Shown here: positions 1 to 12,300 of the stretch, one piece after another
Numbering within the stretch: the stretch's first letter is position 1
Layout of the letters: every line of letters begins with the position of its first letter
Origin: Manis javanica
Taxonomy: Eukaryota; Chordata; Mammalia; Pholidota; Manidae
Assembly: GCF_040802235.1 (NCBI RefSeq)
Contig: NC_133156.1
Coordinates: 29,345,343-29,409,342, forward strand
DNA: 64,000 nt
Direction of reading: 5' to 3'
Notes under the pieces: generated by a model
What the model was told of the DNA's origin: nothing
The model's database searches: none
The model's input: only the letters and a program-made list of their open reading frames with translations
Position numbers and translations under genes: made by a program

Positions 1-2146
1 TGTACAGTATCATATCATCTGCAAATAGTGACAGTTTAACTTCTTCTTTACCAATCTAGATTCCTTGTACTTCTTTGTTTTGTCTGATTTCCGTGGCTAA
101 GACCTCTAGTACTATGTTAAATAACAGTGGGGAGAGTGGGCATCCCTGTCTAGTTCCCGATTTCAGAGGAAATGCTTTCAGCTTCTCGCTGTTCAGTATA
201 ATGTTGGCTGTGGGTTTATCATATATGGCCTTTATTATGTTGAGGTACTTGCCCTCTATTCCCATTTTGCTGAGAGTTTTTATCATGAATGGATGTTGAA
301 TTTTGTCAAATGCTTTTTCAGCATCTATGGAGATGATCATGTGGTTTTTGTCTTTCTTTTTGTTGATGTGGTGGATGATGTTGATGGATTTTCAAATGCT
401 GTACCATCCTTGCACCCTGGGGTGAATCCCACTTGGTCATGGTGTATGATCCTTTTGATATGCTGTTGAATTCTGTTTGCTAATATTTTATTGAGTATTT
501 TTGCATCTACATTCATCAGGGATATTGGTCTGTAATTTTCTTTTTTTGGTGGGGTCTTTGCCTGGTTTTGGTATTAGGGTGATGTTGGCTTCATAGAATG
601 AGTTTGGGAGTATTCCCTCCTCTTCTATTTTTTGGAACACTTTAAGGAGAATGGGTATTATGTCTTCTCTGTGTGTCTGATAAAATTCCGAGGTAAATCC
701 GTCCGGCCCCGGGGTTTTGTTCTTGGGTAGTTTTTTGATTACCGTTTCAATTTCTTTGCTCATAATTAGTTTGTTTAACTTTTGTGTTTCTTCCTTGGTC
801 AGTCTTGGGAGGTTGTATTTTTCTAGGAAGTTGTCCATTTCTTCTAGGTTTTCCAGCTTGTTGGCATATAGGTTTTCATAGTAGTCTTTAATAACTCTTT
901 GTATTTCTGTGGATTCTGTCGTGATTTTTCTGTTCTCATTTCTGATTCTGTTGATTTGTGTTGATTCTCTTTTTCTCTTAATAAGTTTGGCTAGAGGCTT
1001 ATTTATTTTGTTTATTTTCTCAAAGAACCAGCTCTTGGTTTCGTTGATTTTTGCTATTGTTTTATTCTTCTCAATTTTGTTTATTTCTTCTCTGATCTTT
1101 ATTATGTCCCTCCTTCTGCTGACTTTAGGCCTCATTTGTTCTTCTTTTTCCAGTTTCGATAATTGTGATGTTAGACTATTCATTTGGGATTGTTCTTCCT
1201 TCTTCAAGTGTGCCTGGATCCCTATATACTTTCCTCTTAAGACTGCTTTCGCTGCGTCCCACAGAAGTTGGGGCTTTGTGTTGTTGTTGTCATTTGTTTG
1301 TATATATTCCTTGGTCTCTATTTTGATTTGTTCGTTGATCCATTGATTATTTAGAAGCATGTTGTTAAGCCTCCATGTGTTTGTGAGCCTTTTTGTTTTC
1401 TTTGTAGAATTTATTTCTAGTTTTATACCTTTGTGGTCTGAAAAGTTGGTTGGTAGAATATCAGTATTTTGGAATTTACTGAGGCTCTTTTTGTGAGCTA
1501 GTATGTGGTCTATTCTGGAGAATGTTCCATGTGCACTTGAGAAGAATGTATACCCTGTTGCTTTTGGATGTAGAGTTCTATAGATGTCTATTAGGTCCAT
1601 CTGTTCTAGTGTGTTGTTCAGTGCCTGTGTGTCCTTACTTCTTTTCTGCCCGGTGGATCTATCCTTTGGGGTGAGTGGTGTGTTGAAGTCTCCTAAAATG
1701 AATGCATTGCAGTCTATGTCCCTCTTTAGTTCTCTTAGTATTTATTTCACATATGCTGGTGCTCCTGTGTTGGGTGCATATATATTTAGAATGGTTATAT
1801 CCTCTTGTTGGACTGAGCCCTTTATCATTATGTAGTGTCCTTCTTTATCTCTTGTTACTTTCTTTGTTTTGAAGTCTATTTTGTCTGATATTAGTACTGC
1901 AACCCCTGCTTTCTTCTCTCTGTTGTTTGCCTGAAATATGTTTTTCCATCCCTTGACTTTTAGTCTGTGCGTGTCTTTGGGTTTGAGGTGAGTTTCTTGT
2001 AAGCAGCATATAGATGGGTCTTGCTTTTTTATCCATTCTATTACTCTGTGTCTTTTGATTGGTGCATTCAGTCCTTTTACATTTAGGGTGACTATTGAGA
2101 GATATGTACTTATTGCCCTTGCAGGCTTTAGATTCGTGGTTACCAA
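1..2146 (-). pseudogene. L1 ORF2 (endonuclease and reverse transcriptase), broken
   Basis: ORF2 normally makes the endonuclease and reverse transcriptase that copy L1 RNA into the genome. The endonuclease domain begins near 2146 and includes the peptide CCLQETHL. The reading continues in the same frame after a TAA stop at 1742-1744, through the region between endonuclease and RT with the KTPGPDGF motif (about 690-720). Near 540 a frameshift in a T-rich run (A-rich on the coding strand) changes frame. RT resumes at 340-56 with SIDAEKAFD and [18 protein letters not shown] at 56-58 ends it, but the downstream bases still encode the catalytic FADD motif at about 14-25. At least two stops and one frameshift are seen, so it is a pseudogene. 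Confidence 0.93.
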
Positions 2147-2189
2147 GGATTCAAAGTTAGCCTCTTTAGTATCTTACTGCCTAACTTAG

Positions 2190-3168
2190 CTCGCTTATTG
2201 AGCTGTTATATACACTGTCTGGAGGTTCTTCTCTCCCTTCTTATTCCTCCTCCTCCTCCATTCTTCATATGTTGGGTGTTTTGTTCTGTGCTCTTTCTAG
2301 GAATGCTCCCATCTAGAGCAGTCCCTGTAGGATGCCCTGTAGAGGTGGTTTGTGGGAAGCAAATTCCCTCAGCTATTGCTTGTCTGGGAATTGTTTAATC
2401 CCACCATCATATTTAAATGAAAGTTATGGTGGATACAGTATCCTTGGTTCAAGGCCCTTCTGTTTCATTGTATTAAATATATCATGCCATTCTCTTCTGG
2501 CCTGTAGGGTTTCTGTCGAGAAGTCTGATGTAGGCCTGATGGGTTTTCCTTTATAGGTGACCTTTTTCTCTCTAGCTGCCTTAAAACTCTTTCCTTTTCC
2601 TTGATCCTTGCCATTTTAATAATTATGTGTCTTGATGTTGTCCTCCTTGGATCCTTTCTGTTGGGGGTTCTGTGTATTTCTGTGGTCTGTTTGATTATAT
2701 CCTCCCCCAGTTTGGTGAAGTTTTCAGCAATTATTTCTTCAAAGACACTTTCTATCCCTTTTCCTCTCTCTTCTTCTTCTAATACCCCTATAATATGGAT
2801 ATTGTTCCTTTTGGATTGGTCACATAGTTCTCTTAGTATTGTTTTATTCCTGGAGATCCTTTTATCTCTCTCTATGTCAGCTTCTATACGTTCCTATTCT
2901 CTGGTTTCTATTCCTTCAATGGCCTCTTGCATCTTATCCATTCTGCTTATAAATCCTTCCAGGGTTTGTTTCACTTCTGTAATCTCCTTCCTGGCATCTG
3001 TGATCTCCCTCCAGGCTTCATCCCTTAGCTCTTGCATATTTCTCTGCATCTGTCAGCATGTTTATGATTTTTATTGTGAATTCTTTTTCAGGAAGACTGG
3101 TTAGGTCTGTCTCCTTCTCAGGTGTTGACTCTGTGATCTTTGTCTGCCTGTAGTTTTGCCTTTTCATG
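2190..3168 (-). pseudogene. L1 ORF1 (RNA-binding protein) remnant
   Basis: The minus strand starts ORF1 with an ATG at 3168-3166 and a peptide beginning MKRQNYRQTK, typical of L1 ORF1. The RNA-binding and chaperone region follows, with recognisable pieces such as IIGVLEE and a coiled-coil-like, Glu/Lys-rich stretch. Several in-frame stops and small indels split it, so no single frame is open. The short gap between the ORF1 remnant and the ORF2 start is usual for L1. Confidence 0.8.
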
Positions 3169-4178
3169 GTGATAGAGATAGTTTGCAGAGCTGGTACGAG
3201 TGACAGCTGGAAGAGCTTCCCTTCTTGTTGGTTTGTGGCCTTCCTCTCCTGGGAGAATAACGACCTCTAGTGGCTTGTGCTGGGCAGCTGTGCACAGACA
3301 GGGCTTCTGCTTCCTGCCCGGCTGCTATGGAGTTTATCTCCGCTGTTGCGGTGGGCGTGACCTGGCTCGGGCCGCTGCTCCAAAATGGTGGAGCCCCATT
3401 GGAGGGGGAGCAGCCAGGCGGCTATTTATCTCTGTAAGGGGCCTCTGTGCTTCCTGCTGCCCAGTGGGTTAGAGTGCCTAGAGAACCCGAGATTCCCTGC
3501 CTCTGGACTAAGTGTCCTCCCCTGCCCCTTTAAGACTTCCAAAAAGCACTCTCCAAACCAAAACAACAACAGCAACAACAACAACAAAAAAATTTAAATA
3601 AATAATTTAAAAAAAAAGAAAAAAGCATGATTTTCTTTGTCCTCAGGTGCTGGTCTCAGGCACCCACTCACCGGTCTTGCTTCCCTATTTCCCTAGTATT
3701 GGGGTCCCTGTCCCTTTAAGACTTCCAAAAAGCACTCACCAAAAGAAAAAAAAAAAACAATGGCCGCTCCCATTTCTTTGTTCTCCAGCATCGGCCTCAG
3801 GCCCCCACTCACCGGTCTTGCCACCCTGTTTCCCTAGTATCCAGGACCCCACGCATGCACTGTGTCTGCGCTCTGGTCCGGAATCCTGGGGCTGGGTGTT
3901 CAGCAGTCCTGGGCTCCTTCTCCCTCCCTGCTGACTCCTCTCCTCCCGCCAGGAGCTGGGGTGAGAGCGCTTGGGTCCCACTGGGCCGGGGCTTGTATCT
4001 TACCCCTTTCGCGTGGCACTGGGTTCTCTCAGGTGTGGATGTGGTCTGGATGTTGTCCTGTGTCCTTTGGTCTCTATTTTATGAAGAGTTTTCTTTGTTT
4101 TATTTTCATAGATATATGTGGTTTTGGGAGGAGATTTCTGCTGCTCTACTCATGCCACCATCTTGGCTCCACCCCCAA
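3169..4178 (-). promoter_or_regulatory. L1 5'UTR with internal promoter region
   Basis: GC-rich sequence of about 1 kb upstream of ORF1, ending in the L1 5' start. It is much richer in CpG than its surroundings, as expected for an L1 internal promoter. It contains a partial tandem duplication, annotated separately. Whether it is still active cannot be judged. Confidence 0.75.
3523..3850 (-). repeat. Tandem units within the L1 5'UTR
   Basis: The sequence CCTTTAAGACTTCCAAAAAG occurs near 3528 and again near 3713. Each copy is followed by an A-rich tract, then by a shared block containing CCCACTCACCGGTCTTGC and TTTCCCTAGTAT. The spacing is about 185 bp and then about 140 bp, because the A-rich tract is shorter in the second copy. 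This is an imperfect two-unit tandem repeat, like the repeated promoter units in some L1 lineages. Confidence 0.8.
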
Positions 4179-7100
4179 CCAGTTCTTTTCTTAAAAGAAA
4201 TTCTGTGCCAAGGAAAAATGTGTCAAATGCAAAATTACCCTAATGCAGTGGTAACCCCCTGTACACTTCAGGCCAGCCAGCCAGCCAGAGGCCTTAGAAC
4301 AGAAGATCTCACAGACTAAACTGAGATGCTCAAGTCACATATTTTATTGGACCAATATAAAACATATATGGAGGAGCAAGGGAAGAGAGATAGGCACTAG
4401 GTTTACAGCCTTAAGATGGAGTAGAAAGCCCACACTACCGGATTCTGTGTTACATCACACAATTGTTCCTTTGTCCTCACTTTCCCTCACTCCTTCTCTC
4501 TCTCCCTCTTCCTTCCCCCCACCGTCTCTCCCTCACTCTCTCTGTTGCACTAGTTTTCCCTAATGATGGTGTGGTTACAAAGATTAGATCTGAGTTCAAA
4601 CAGGTGGGTTTTGCAAGCTCAAAGTGTCTGGAGCCAACACACGCTGTTGACACAGGGACAAGGAAGCCTGGGCACAGCCTTAGCTCGCCAAGTGGTTTGC
4701 TGGGCAGCTGAGAGCTTCATCTCCTGGGCAGCATGTGTGCAAAGCCAGGATGGAGCCAGAGGCTGGCCAACTTAGAGATGACATGTCAGTCTGATGGAGG
4801 CTGGGTCGGTGCCTTATGATTTGGTCCTCCCATCATTTTCTCTTTATAAGTAAACTCTTGAGTGTTCCATCTTCTAAAAAATCATATACTTCATTCTTTC
4901 TGTCTTTAACATGTCTTCCTGATTGCCAACTGTGAATGCTGAACAATACATCTTTTGAATTCTGCTCATGTCTCCCAAGCCACTTGCTTACTCACTATTT
5001 TTAGCACATCGTGTGATTTTCATCCACCTTACTTGCTTTGTCTTGTCAGCTACAGAAGAGCTGAATATTCTCCATTAATAGCAAACACACATTACAGAAT
5101 GGAAAGCTTGCCTGCCTCACCCAGAGAGCATATCATCATTCTCACCATCACCTACATTTCAGCAAAAGAACTGAGCAAAATAAACTAAAATATGCTTTGT
5201 ATCCTTTAGCATCTTAGAAATGGAGATTACTACTCTGCTGCTGTCATTTTTTTGAGTGTTTACTCTCTGCTAAATATGTGACATACATTATCATATCTTC
5301 ACAATGAACCTGTGAGGGAGGCATTGTTATATCAAGTCTACAGATAAGACAGCTAAGGCTTGGAGAAGGAAGGTGGCCTGTTAGGGTCAAGTGCATGGGG
5401 AGAGTGGAGCAAGGAAGGGAGCCCAAGACTCCCTGATCCCCAAACCATTCTTCTGGCCATTGGACTAGGCTCCTCCACTGCCAGAGTCGCCTCAGGGACC
5501 CCCGACATCAAAGAAATGTTTCAGCAGTTTTTGGTGTAATACGTGTAGTAAACTCCAAAGACATAGTTTCAATCCCTGGTTGCGTTACCAACTAGCTATT
5601 TGACAAGGAGCACTTATTATTTTATTATTATTTCACTTTCATTCAAACACCATTTATATAGAAGAAACACCACTATATAGAAGAAAAATGCATGTTTCCA
5701 AAAACTCTAGAGTCTGAAGTGTAAATATATATATAAACACTTTCTAACAGGCCATCATCATCTTTGGGTGGAAATAAAGTAACTGGAGACTACCAGTGTT
5801 ATATATACCACAAGTAATAGATGAAGATTAATTTTCTAGGAGAAAATTATTTCTAGAAAAAATTTTCAATTTTTTTTTCTAGGAAAAAAAACTCCTGTGT
5901 ATCCATCAGGTAAGTATTTTGCCCAACAATATTCCTACTAATAATCTGTGGTCAGTAACTCTGAAGAATCAACTTTGAAACAAAAATAAAAAACAATTGA
6001 AGCCAATGAAATCCAAGAGCAGAAAAAAACAAACGTTTGTGATAGAAAAATTTCAAATAACATATTTGAAGAACTAGCTGAATAGTATGAATCTAAAGCA
6101 AATCAGTTTTATGATTGAACTGAGAAAATATTTTATATTACCATATGTCTTCTTCTAAGTCCAAGAAAATGATCATGACATCTGAGTGTGTCCCATACCG
6201 ATATTTCCCAGACCATGAGATGAGTTTTCAGAATCTATGTGGGAACAGTGAGGCTGTGTTCATCTGCAGCATGGCGTTTTAAAGCATAAATAAAGGCCTT
6301 GTGAAATATTCAGCTAACTTCTCTATTCAGATTAATAAGCTTTCTGAAAATACTGTGTAGCTTAAGTTTAATCAAATATTTGACTCTCAGAATTAGACAC
6401 CTTGGAACCATGTTGTATATGCAATACTTCTAAAACAGATTTATGCTGTGTTACTTCATTTCTTTTGAAGTTCTCTTGTTTTGTTTTTCTTGGCTTGGTT
6501 TTGCTTTGCTTTTCAATTTGGACATATATTATTATTATATTCTCACATGACACAATATAGTTTAGATTTTCACATATCTATAAAAGTTTAAGCCTCAAAA
6601 ACCTCAACAACTATTTATGGTGTCCACTGTATTTTTTTAATATGAGTGTAATTAATTTAGACATAATGGCTCTGTTTTTGGTCACCTCCTGTAGACTGCA
6701 AAACCTTCCTATGCCTTTTTGCTCTATGCTTTAAAAGGAGTAATGATAGAAATTCCTTTAGTAATAAATATGACTGATTAGAAATCTATTAAATTATGCT
6801 ATAGAATGTGATTTTAAAACTGTGGTGCTTTAAAAACACTGGTCTTTGTAATAGAATGGTTTCTCTTGAAAGAGTTGTGTACTGTTTGGAAGGTTCAGAG
6901 GTTACTTTAAGAGTACTGAGCTCATAATTTACATTATAATATGTATTAGTTTATAGGTCAGGCTTCAAAATTATAAGGTATTTTTGTATGTCATATACAC
7001 ACACATACAGTATTTTATTACAAGTCTGCATGTGGTTATTTGTTTTACACATGCATACAGTCCATTTGTGTTACACATATAATACACAGGCATACAATAA

Positions 7101-8440
7101 CACTGTTCTTAATATCACTTATTTTTAAATAAAAGTTACAACCTCATCATCTGTGAGAGTCTGTACATTGCTAAAAATATTTTCTTTTGGCAACAATATG
7201 CATCTTGATTTTTAAATAAATTTACATGGTCAAAAACATCCCTCTAGTCTTGATTCAATTTATGAAATTTGAACAAAACTTATGTGCATCCATCTTTAGA
7301 TCTAATTTCATTACTTTTAAAACTATGTGTGTTGTTTTAGCACTTAAGTGTACTAAGGATCATAAATCTCTACTAACAAATTATGGAAATCACATGCATA
7401 CTTATACAGACCCTGGCAGATAATAAGATAAGGGATAATTTTGTAAATTTCATGAAACTTTAAAAGAATTAACAATTTATTCTGCAACTCATTTTGAAAT
7501 TCTCGTAAGACACTTTAAAATTTGTGATCTTCCTTCTTGGATAGAATGTCCTACTTTTTCAGATGTGATTTATTTTAACATGAGACAACATAAATAGTTT
7601 TTTGAAAGTCATTTATTCTAAAGTATAATTATGACATTTCATATGTTTTTTAATCCAGATATTTATTATTTTATATAGAGATAAGCATAATTGAGCTAGA
7701 GCAGGTTTTTTCCTCACTTGATTAAAGAGTGGGCCCTTTTCAAGAAAAAGCTTCCAAGAATTCCCATGTAGACAAAAATGATGACTTTATTAGTATATTG
7801 TAATAGTGTAAACTTGTTATAAAGGCTTAAAGATCTTGTAGAGGTATAAATTAAAACTCATTAACAAATTAAAAAAGAAAACTATAAAACCAATAAAATT
7901 CATATTAACAGAATATAACTGGATATTTAAATTTTTACTAAGCATGTAAAGTGGCACTTAACCAAAATTCGAGAGAGAAGAGAAGAAAATCTTAATGATC
8001 TCTTTCTATAGCAACTTTTCCTTATTTTTCTCTCCCTCAGCTTACCTGCCCTATCTAAAAGGAGGTATATCCCTTTGAAGTATATTATTCCCAATTTTTG
8101 TTATGTTCTTGTGGGTCAAGTGGATATCTGACTATTTACAAAGGTCAACTGCAAAGTAGTTTTCTGTTTTCATTTATTCTTAAAACACAAGTTTGTGACA
8201 ATTGCACAATGTAGTTGTGGAACGTATACTATGATTGCACAGCTTTCAAAATTAAGAGCCATTTTTGTCTGTTTTCATACTCAATACAAGGCAGTCAGTC
8301 AAATGAGGATTTCTATAACCCAACTAAAATTCTACTTCTTTCACGTGGTCTAAATCCCAAATGACTCAAAGATAATCCTTTTTCAGTTACATCCACCTAG
8401 TGAGGGTCTAATTTTGTAGCTGACTAAAGACATGGGCAAT
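4179..8440. other. Gene-free intergenic stretch
   Basis: No coding region, RNA gene or CpG island was found. The DNA is AT-rich with short pyrimidine-rich tracts (about 4480-4550) and one MIR fragment listed separately. Short open frames such as 7226-7423 show no family resemblance. Confidence 0.6.
5215..5425 (-). repeat. MIR SINE fragment
   Basis: The plus strand shows the reverse complement of a MIR: a 'tttactctctgctaaatatg' type start, then a block like 'cattatc...tcttcacaatgaacctgtgaggg', then a degraded 'acagataag...gaggcttggag' part. MIRs are ancient tRNA-derived SINEs shared by mammals. Confidence 0.65.
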
Positions 8441-8454
8441 TTTTGTTTTGGTGG

Positions 8455-8765
8455 ACTTTCTTTTTAATTTGTTATAGTTGATATATGATCATATACTGGT
8501 TTCAAGTATATAATACAGTAGTTCAACAGTTACCCACATTATTAAATACTCAACCCCACTAAAGCAGTTACTATAGAAAGATGTTACAGGATCATTGGCT
8601 ATATTCTCCAGTACTACTATCCCTGTAACCAACTTATATTATGATTGAGAATTTTTGTGCCCCCTTATCCCCCTTACCCTCCCTCCCTACCCACCCCAAC
8701 CCCTCCCCAATGCTAACCAGTTACTTCTTAATGTCTATGAATCTACTGCTATTTTGTTCAACAAA
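8455..8765 (-). repeat. L1 3'-end fragment
   Basis: Plus-strand text with GATATATGATCATATACTGG, AGTTCAACAGTTACCCACAT and CAATGCTAACCAGTTACTTC is the reverse complement of an older L1 3'UTR. The same 3' end occurs in the opposite orientation at about 25660-25960. It is truncated and non-coding. Confidence 0.75.
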
Positions 8766-9015
8766 ATTTATTTTTTAACAGCAGTAGCATGATTTTATTA
8801 AATCAATTTTAAAGGGAACTGAGACTTTAGAGTTTCAAAGCATTTATTTTTCAAATGTTTGCCATATATAAATAATATTTACATTTTATGAATTTTTCAG
8901 ATTTTTCATTACTTAATTGAATAATGTTTCAATATTGCCTATTCTACTTACCACTTATATAGTATTTTAAATTAGTAAGATTTTCTTTAGAAGTATTCTT
9001 TCAAAGTTAGACAAG

Positions 9016-9018
<3 letters not shown>

Positions 9019-9062
<44 letters not shown>

Positions 9063-9080
9063 TATATAATATATGAGCAA
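9019..9080. repeat. (TA)n microsatellite
   Basis: About 18 uninterrupted TA units followed by a degenerate TA-rich tail. It is likely to be length-variable. Confidence 0.95.
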
Positions 9081-9081
9081 A

Positions 9082-9235
9082 TTATTTATCCCCAGCTTTA
9101 TTGGGATATAATTGACATACAGTATTTGTGTAAGCTGAACAGTTGGTGTTGATTTGATACACTCATATATTACAAAATGATTACCACCATAGTGTCTCCT
9201 AGCACCTCCACTATGTCACATTATTACCCTTTCTT
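9082..9235 (-). repeat. L1 3'UTR fragment
   Basis: The block CAGCTTTATTGGGATATAAT followed by TTGACATAC and later AAAATGATTACCACCATAG is a well-known L1 3'UTR sequence in antisense. It abuts the TA microsatellite, which may have grown from its tail. Confidence 0.7.
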
Positions 9236-9319
9236 TTTTGAGGTCAGTTTGAAAAACACTCCTTAATGGAAAGATATTTTGTGTTTGTAAGAATAGAACA
9301 TTATAATCTAGAATCAGTT

Positions 9320-9395
9320 CTACCAAATCATCTAACCTCTCTGTGCCTCAGTTTTTCTATTTCTCTCATGGCTAAAGTGATATACATCCTACCTT
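9320..9395 (+). repeat. MIR SINE core fragment
   Basis: Contains CTAACCTCTCTGTGCCTCAG, the conserved MIR core, followed by a degraded 'tttttctatttctc' segment. Confidence 0.7.
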
Positions 9396-9399
9396 AGCA

Positions 9400-12300
9400 A
9401 AAGGAGATCATCAAGAAGAAAAATGCCTTGAATTCAATGATATAAAGATTCAAAGAAATGTTTTGTGAATTGAAATGTAAATAATGTAATAATGCAGCTA
9501 TATTAACTGATGTCTGAGACTTTACCAAGAATCAGATTCTGGCTTTCTTTCATGTTCTATCTCATGAAGCACCACTTCTATCAATTCAATTATTACCAAA
9601 AAATAATTAGAGTAATTGGGAGAGAAGAAAATTTTTAACCTAGCTCATCATCTTGTTTCACAGACATCTTGAACAGACAGCAAATGAAACTTATTCATGG
9701 AGATATTCTACTAGTCCACAAAAGTTTCCATTGATAAACACTTTTATTTCCTTCAATTGCTTAAAAATTGCTTAGGTTCTTCATTTCCAACTGGAAATTC
9801 AAGAAAATTTTCTGAGTAGCATGTATTTATCCTGCATTTAAATAAAAAGCCTGAGATCTATTTATAATTCAATAGAAGGGCAAAAATATAATCTTTGCAG
9901 TTGCTTCAAATCCTATAACTCTATTTGATTCTCTTTGCCCAGGAGATCATATCCTATGTTCTTAATCTTACGATATTTGGTCAATTCCAATCTTTTGAGT
10001 TGTAAAGATAATTTTGTACATTAACTTGTCTTGTCCATGATGCATCCTATGAAAATTCACTCCAAAGCATATTTTAGTTCCCAAGTTTCCAAAACGAAAA
10101 CTGAAATATGAAACAAAGAAAAAATTATCTTATCTACTTTTGATTAATATATTAAAATTTATGTTAAGCAAAGAAGAAATTTGATCTTTCCATCACAGCC
10201 TAACAGGGAAGAGAATTTGTCATTTTGTCCATAACTCTTTCCTCCTGTTGAGTGTCAGTGATCATTTTGTAATATATAATAGCATAATATGAATGTGAAA
10301 TATATTTGTGCTATTGGAAAGAGGGAAACATGCTTTCTGTCAACAGCAGAGGGAAACTTTTAGCAGCAATGTGGTTGTAATGGAGAAAAAAATGCCATTG
10401 TTTGATCTGTTAATAACTGCACCGTGCTTCTGTGAAGGTATTTGTGGTTACATGAAATAATATAGAAGAAAAATATGAGTGCAAATCGTTAAAAGTTTTA
10501 TTGTTTAACAAAAATATTTCTTCTTCTTCCCACTCCTTCATTGAAGAAAACTTTCCCTTCTTCAAGGTCTTGTGGGCTAGTCATAGAGCTATGAATTCCT
10601 AAGTTATTCTTTTGTTAAGAATAGATGTTCTTTCCCTGAATCTTCCTTCTGGATTATCATTTAATACACTGGGGTTTTGGCTCTGCTTTTCTAAAGTGTC
10701 ATTAGAAAATGTTTCTTTTTAATTTTTTATTAACTCTAGATAATATGTCCCAAATATGGGGACATAGGATTTAACTCTCCCGTGGCCATTAACTTGCTGG
10801 GTGGCTTCAGACCTCAGTCTTCTCATCTGCCCAGTGTAAATATTAATACCTTATCTTCATAAAGCCAGGCAGCTGTCACCTCCCAAGTTCTTTCTAACTT
10901 TTTAACTCTAAATTATTCCTACCTTTGATTTCTGGGTGCTCTGGGGTTCTAAGATATTTCCTGACTACATCAAATTGGTTAAGGCCAACTTTTCAGGGGT
11001 ACATCTACCCTGTTTTTTGTGGGGTGGGGGTAGGGGGTTCATCTGTTTCTGGGATAAACCCTTCCACTCACGCCACCATCCTGGCTCAGGGGGTAAACCC
11101 TTCCAGTGTCTCCTTTTGGTTCAGTCCTCCGTGCATGTTTAATCCAGCTGATTCTGTGTTTCGGCTCCCTAAGTCTGGAGCTTTCCTCAAAGAAGGTTCT
11201 ATGAGAGGTCATGGTGTCATCAGGCATGAAGGTAAGACCCATGCAATATAATAGCTGTCATTAGTGTTCATGGCTCCAAATTAAGAGGGATACAATACAT
11301 TCCAAACTAATCTGAACTTTTTATTAGTGCTGAAATGGGCAGGGGACGGGGGAACATGAACCAAAAAAATACATGGGCTAAGCAAGAGGTTCCAGAACAG
11401 TTCAATCACCATTACAGGCAACAGATGATGTAGCTTCTTCCCATGCCTTTATTTTTTATGTATATAAACTGGGGGAAATCACTTAGAAATTGTATGAAAT
11501 TAGGAAAATATTTCTGAGATTTACTCTTAGCCACAATATTGTTTTTCTATGAAAAGGTCTCTAATCACACAACAAGATGAGTCAGAAATAGAGAACATCA
11601 AATAGATCAGTGTTTATTTTCTCAGGCTGATACATCAAGGAACACAGGGCAGTGTTTTACATTCAGTCACATGACCATCACGTCAATTCTGGGCTTCCAT
11701 TCAGATAAATGCATTGTTTCTAGGACCTTCATTCTGTACATACACCTGAGAAGTTCCTGCTCTTTAAACCTGTGGAGATGAGCGCTCTCTCTCCTCACTC
11801 TCTCTCTCTCTCTGTCTAGCTCTAGTTCTAGCTCTTTTTCCAGCTTTATCTCTAGTTCTCTCTCCCTCTCATACACCATTCACAATATCCCTAAACCATT
11901 AGCATTGTGTGTTTCCTTCCTTCCTACCACTTTACTTTTGCTTCTCAATTTCTATTCTACTCTGTCTCAGAATCTTTCAACTCAAACCTTTTAAAAAGAG
12001 TGCACGTTTTCCATGTTTCCCTGCAGAGACCAGACTGCCTCTTCCTGCCGTCCTCCTCCCTACCCACCTAGCAAAAGGACTCGCAGAACCAGGTTCTCGG
12101 TTTGAGAACAGCCACTGCTGCTGCTTCCAGGGCACTCATGCTGCTTTGAGGAAGCTTCTGGTCCCAGGCGAAACAGGGAAGACGGCCACTCTCGTTTTTC
12201 CCAGTTCAGGGCCTGGCTCCACCCCTTCCAGCCTTCTGACCCTCTTACCTAGCAGAAACCCCACAGGGGTCCAGGTGTTCATGCTACCATGGCTCCCCAG

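Larger units (their letters stand above)
1..4178 (-). mobile_element. LINE-1 element, nearly full length, truncated by window edge
   Basis: Read on the minus strand, this is an L1 with 5'UTR (4178 to 3169), ORF1 remnant (3168 to about 2190) and ORF2 (from 2146 to beyond the left edge). The 5' end carries the typical start with a GGAGCCAAGATGG core at about 4165-4177. All coding parts are interrupted, so this copy cannot move by itself. The frames are still easily read and the 5'UTR is kept, so it is a moderately young copy. Its 3'UTR and poly-A tail lie outside the window, so no target duplication could be checked. Confidence 0.93.

Noticed and set aside
909-1346. 145-codon plus-strand hydrophobic frame
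   Set aside because: It is antisense to L1 ORF2. The T-rich strand gives a false membrane-like peptide.
11667-11879. Minus-strand frame rich in Glu, Arg and Leu
   Set aside because: It is the translation of a CT-rich low-complexity tract, with no domain or splice support.
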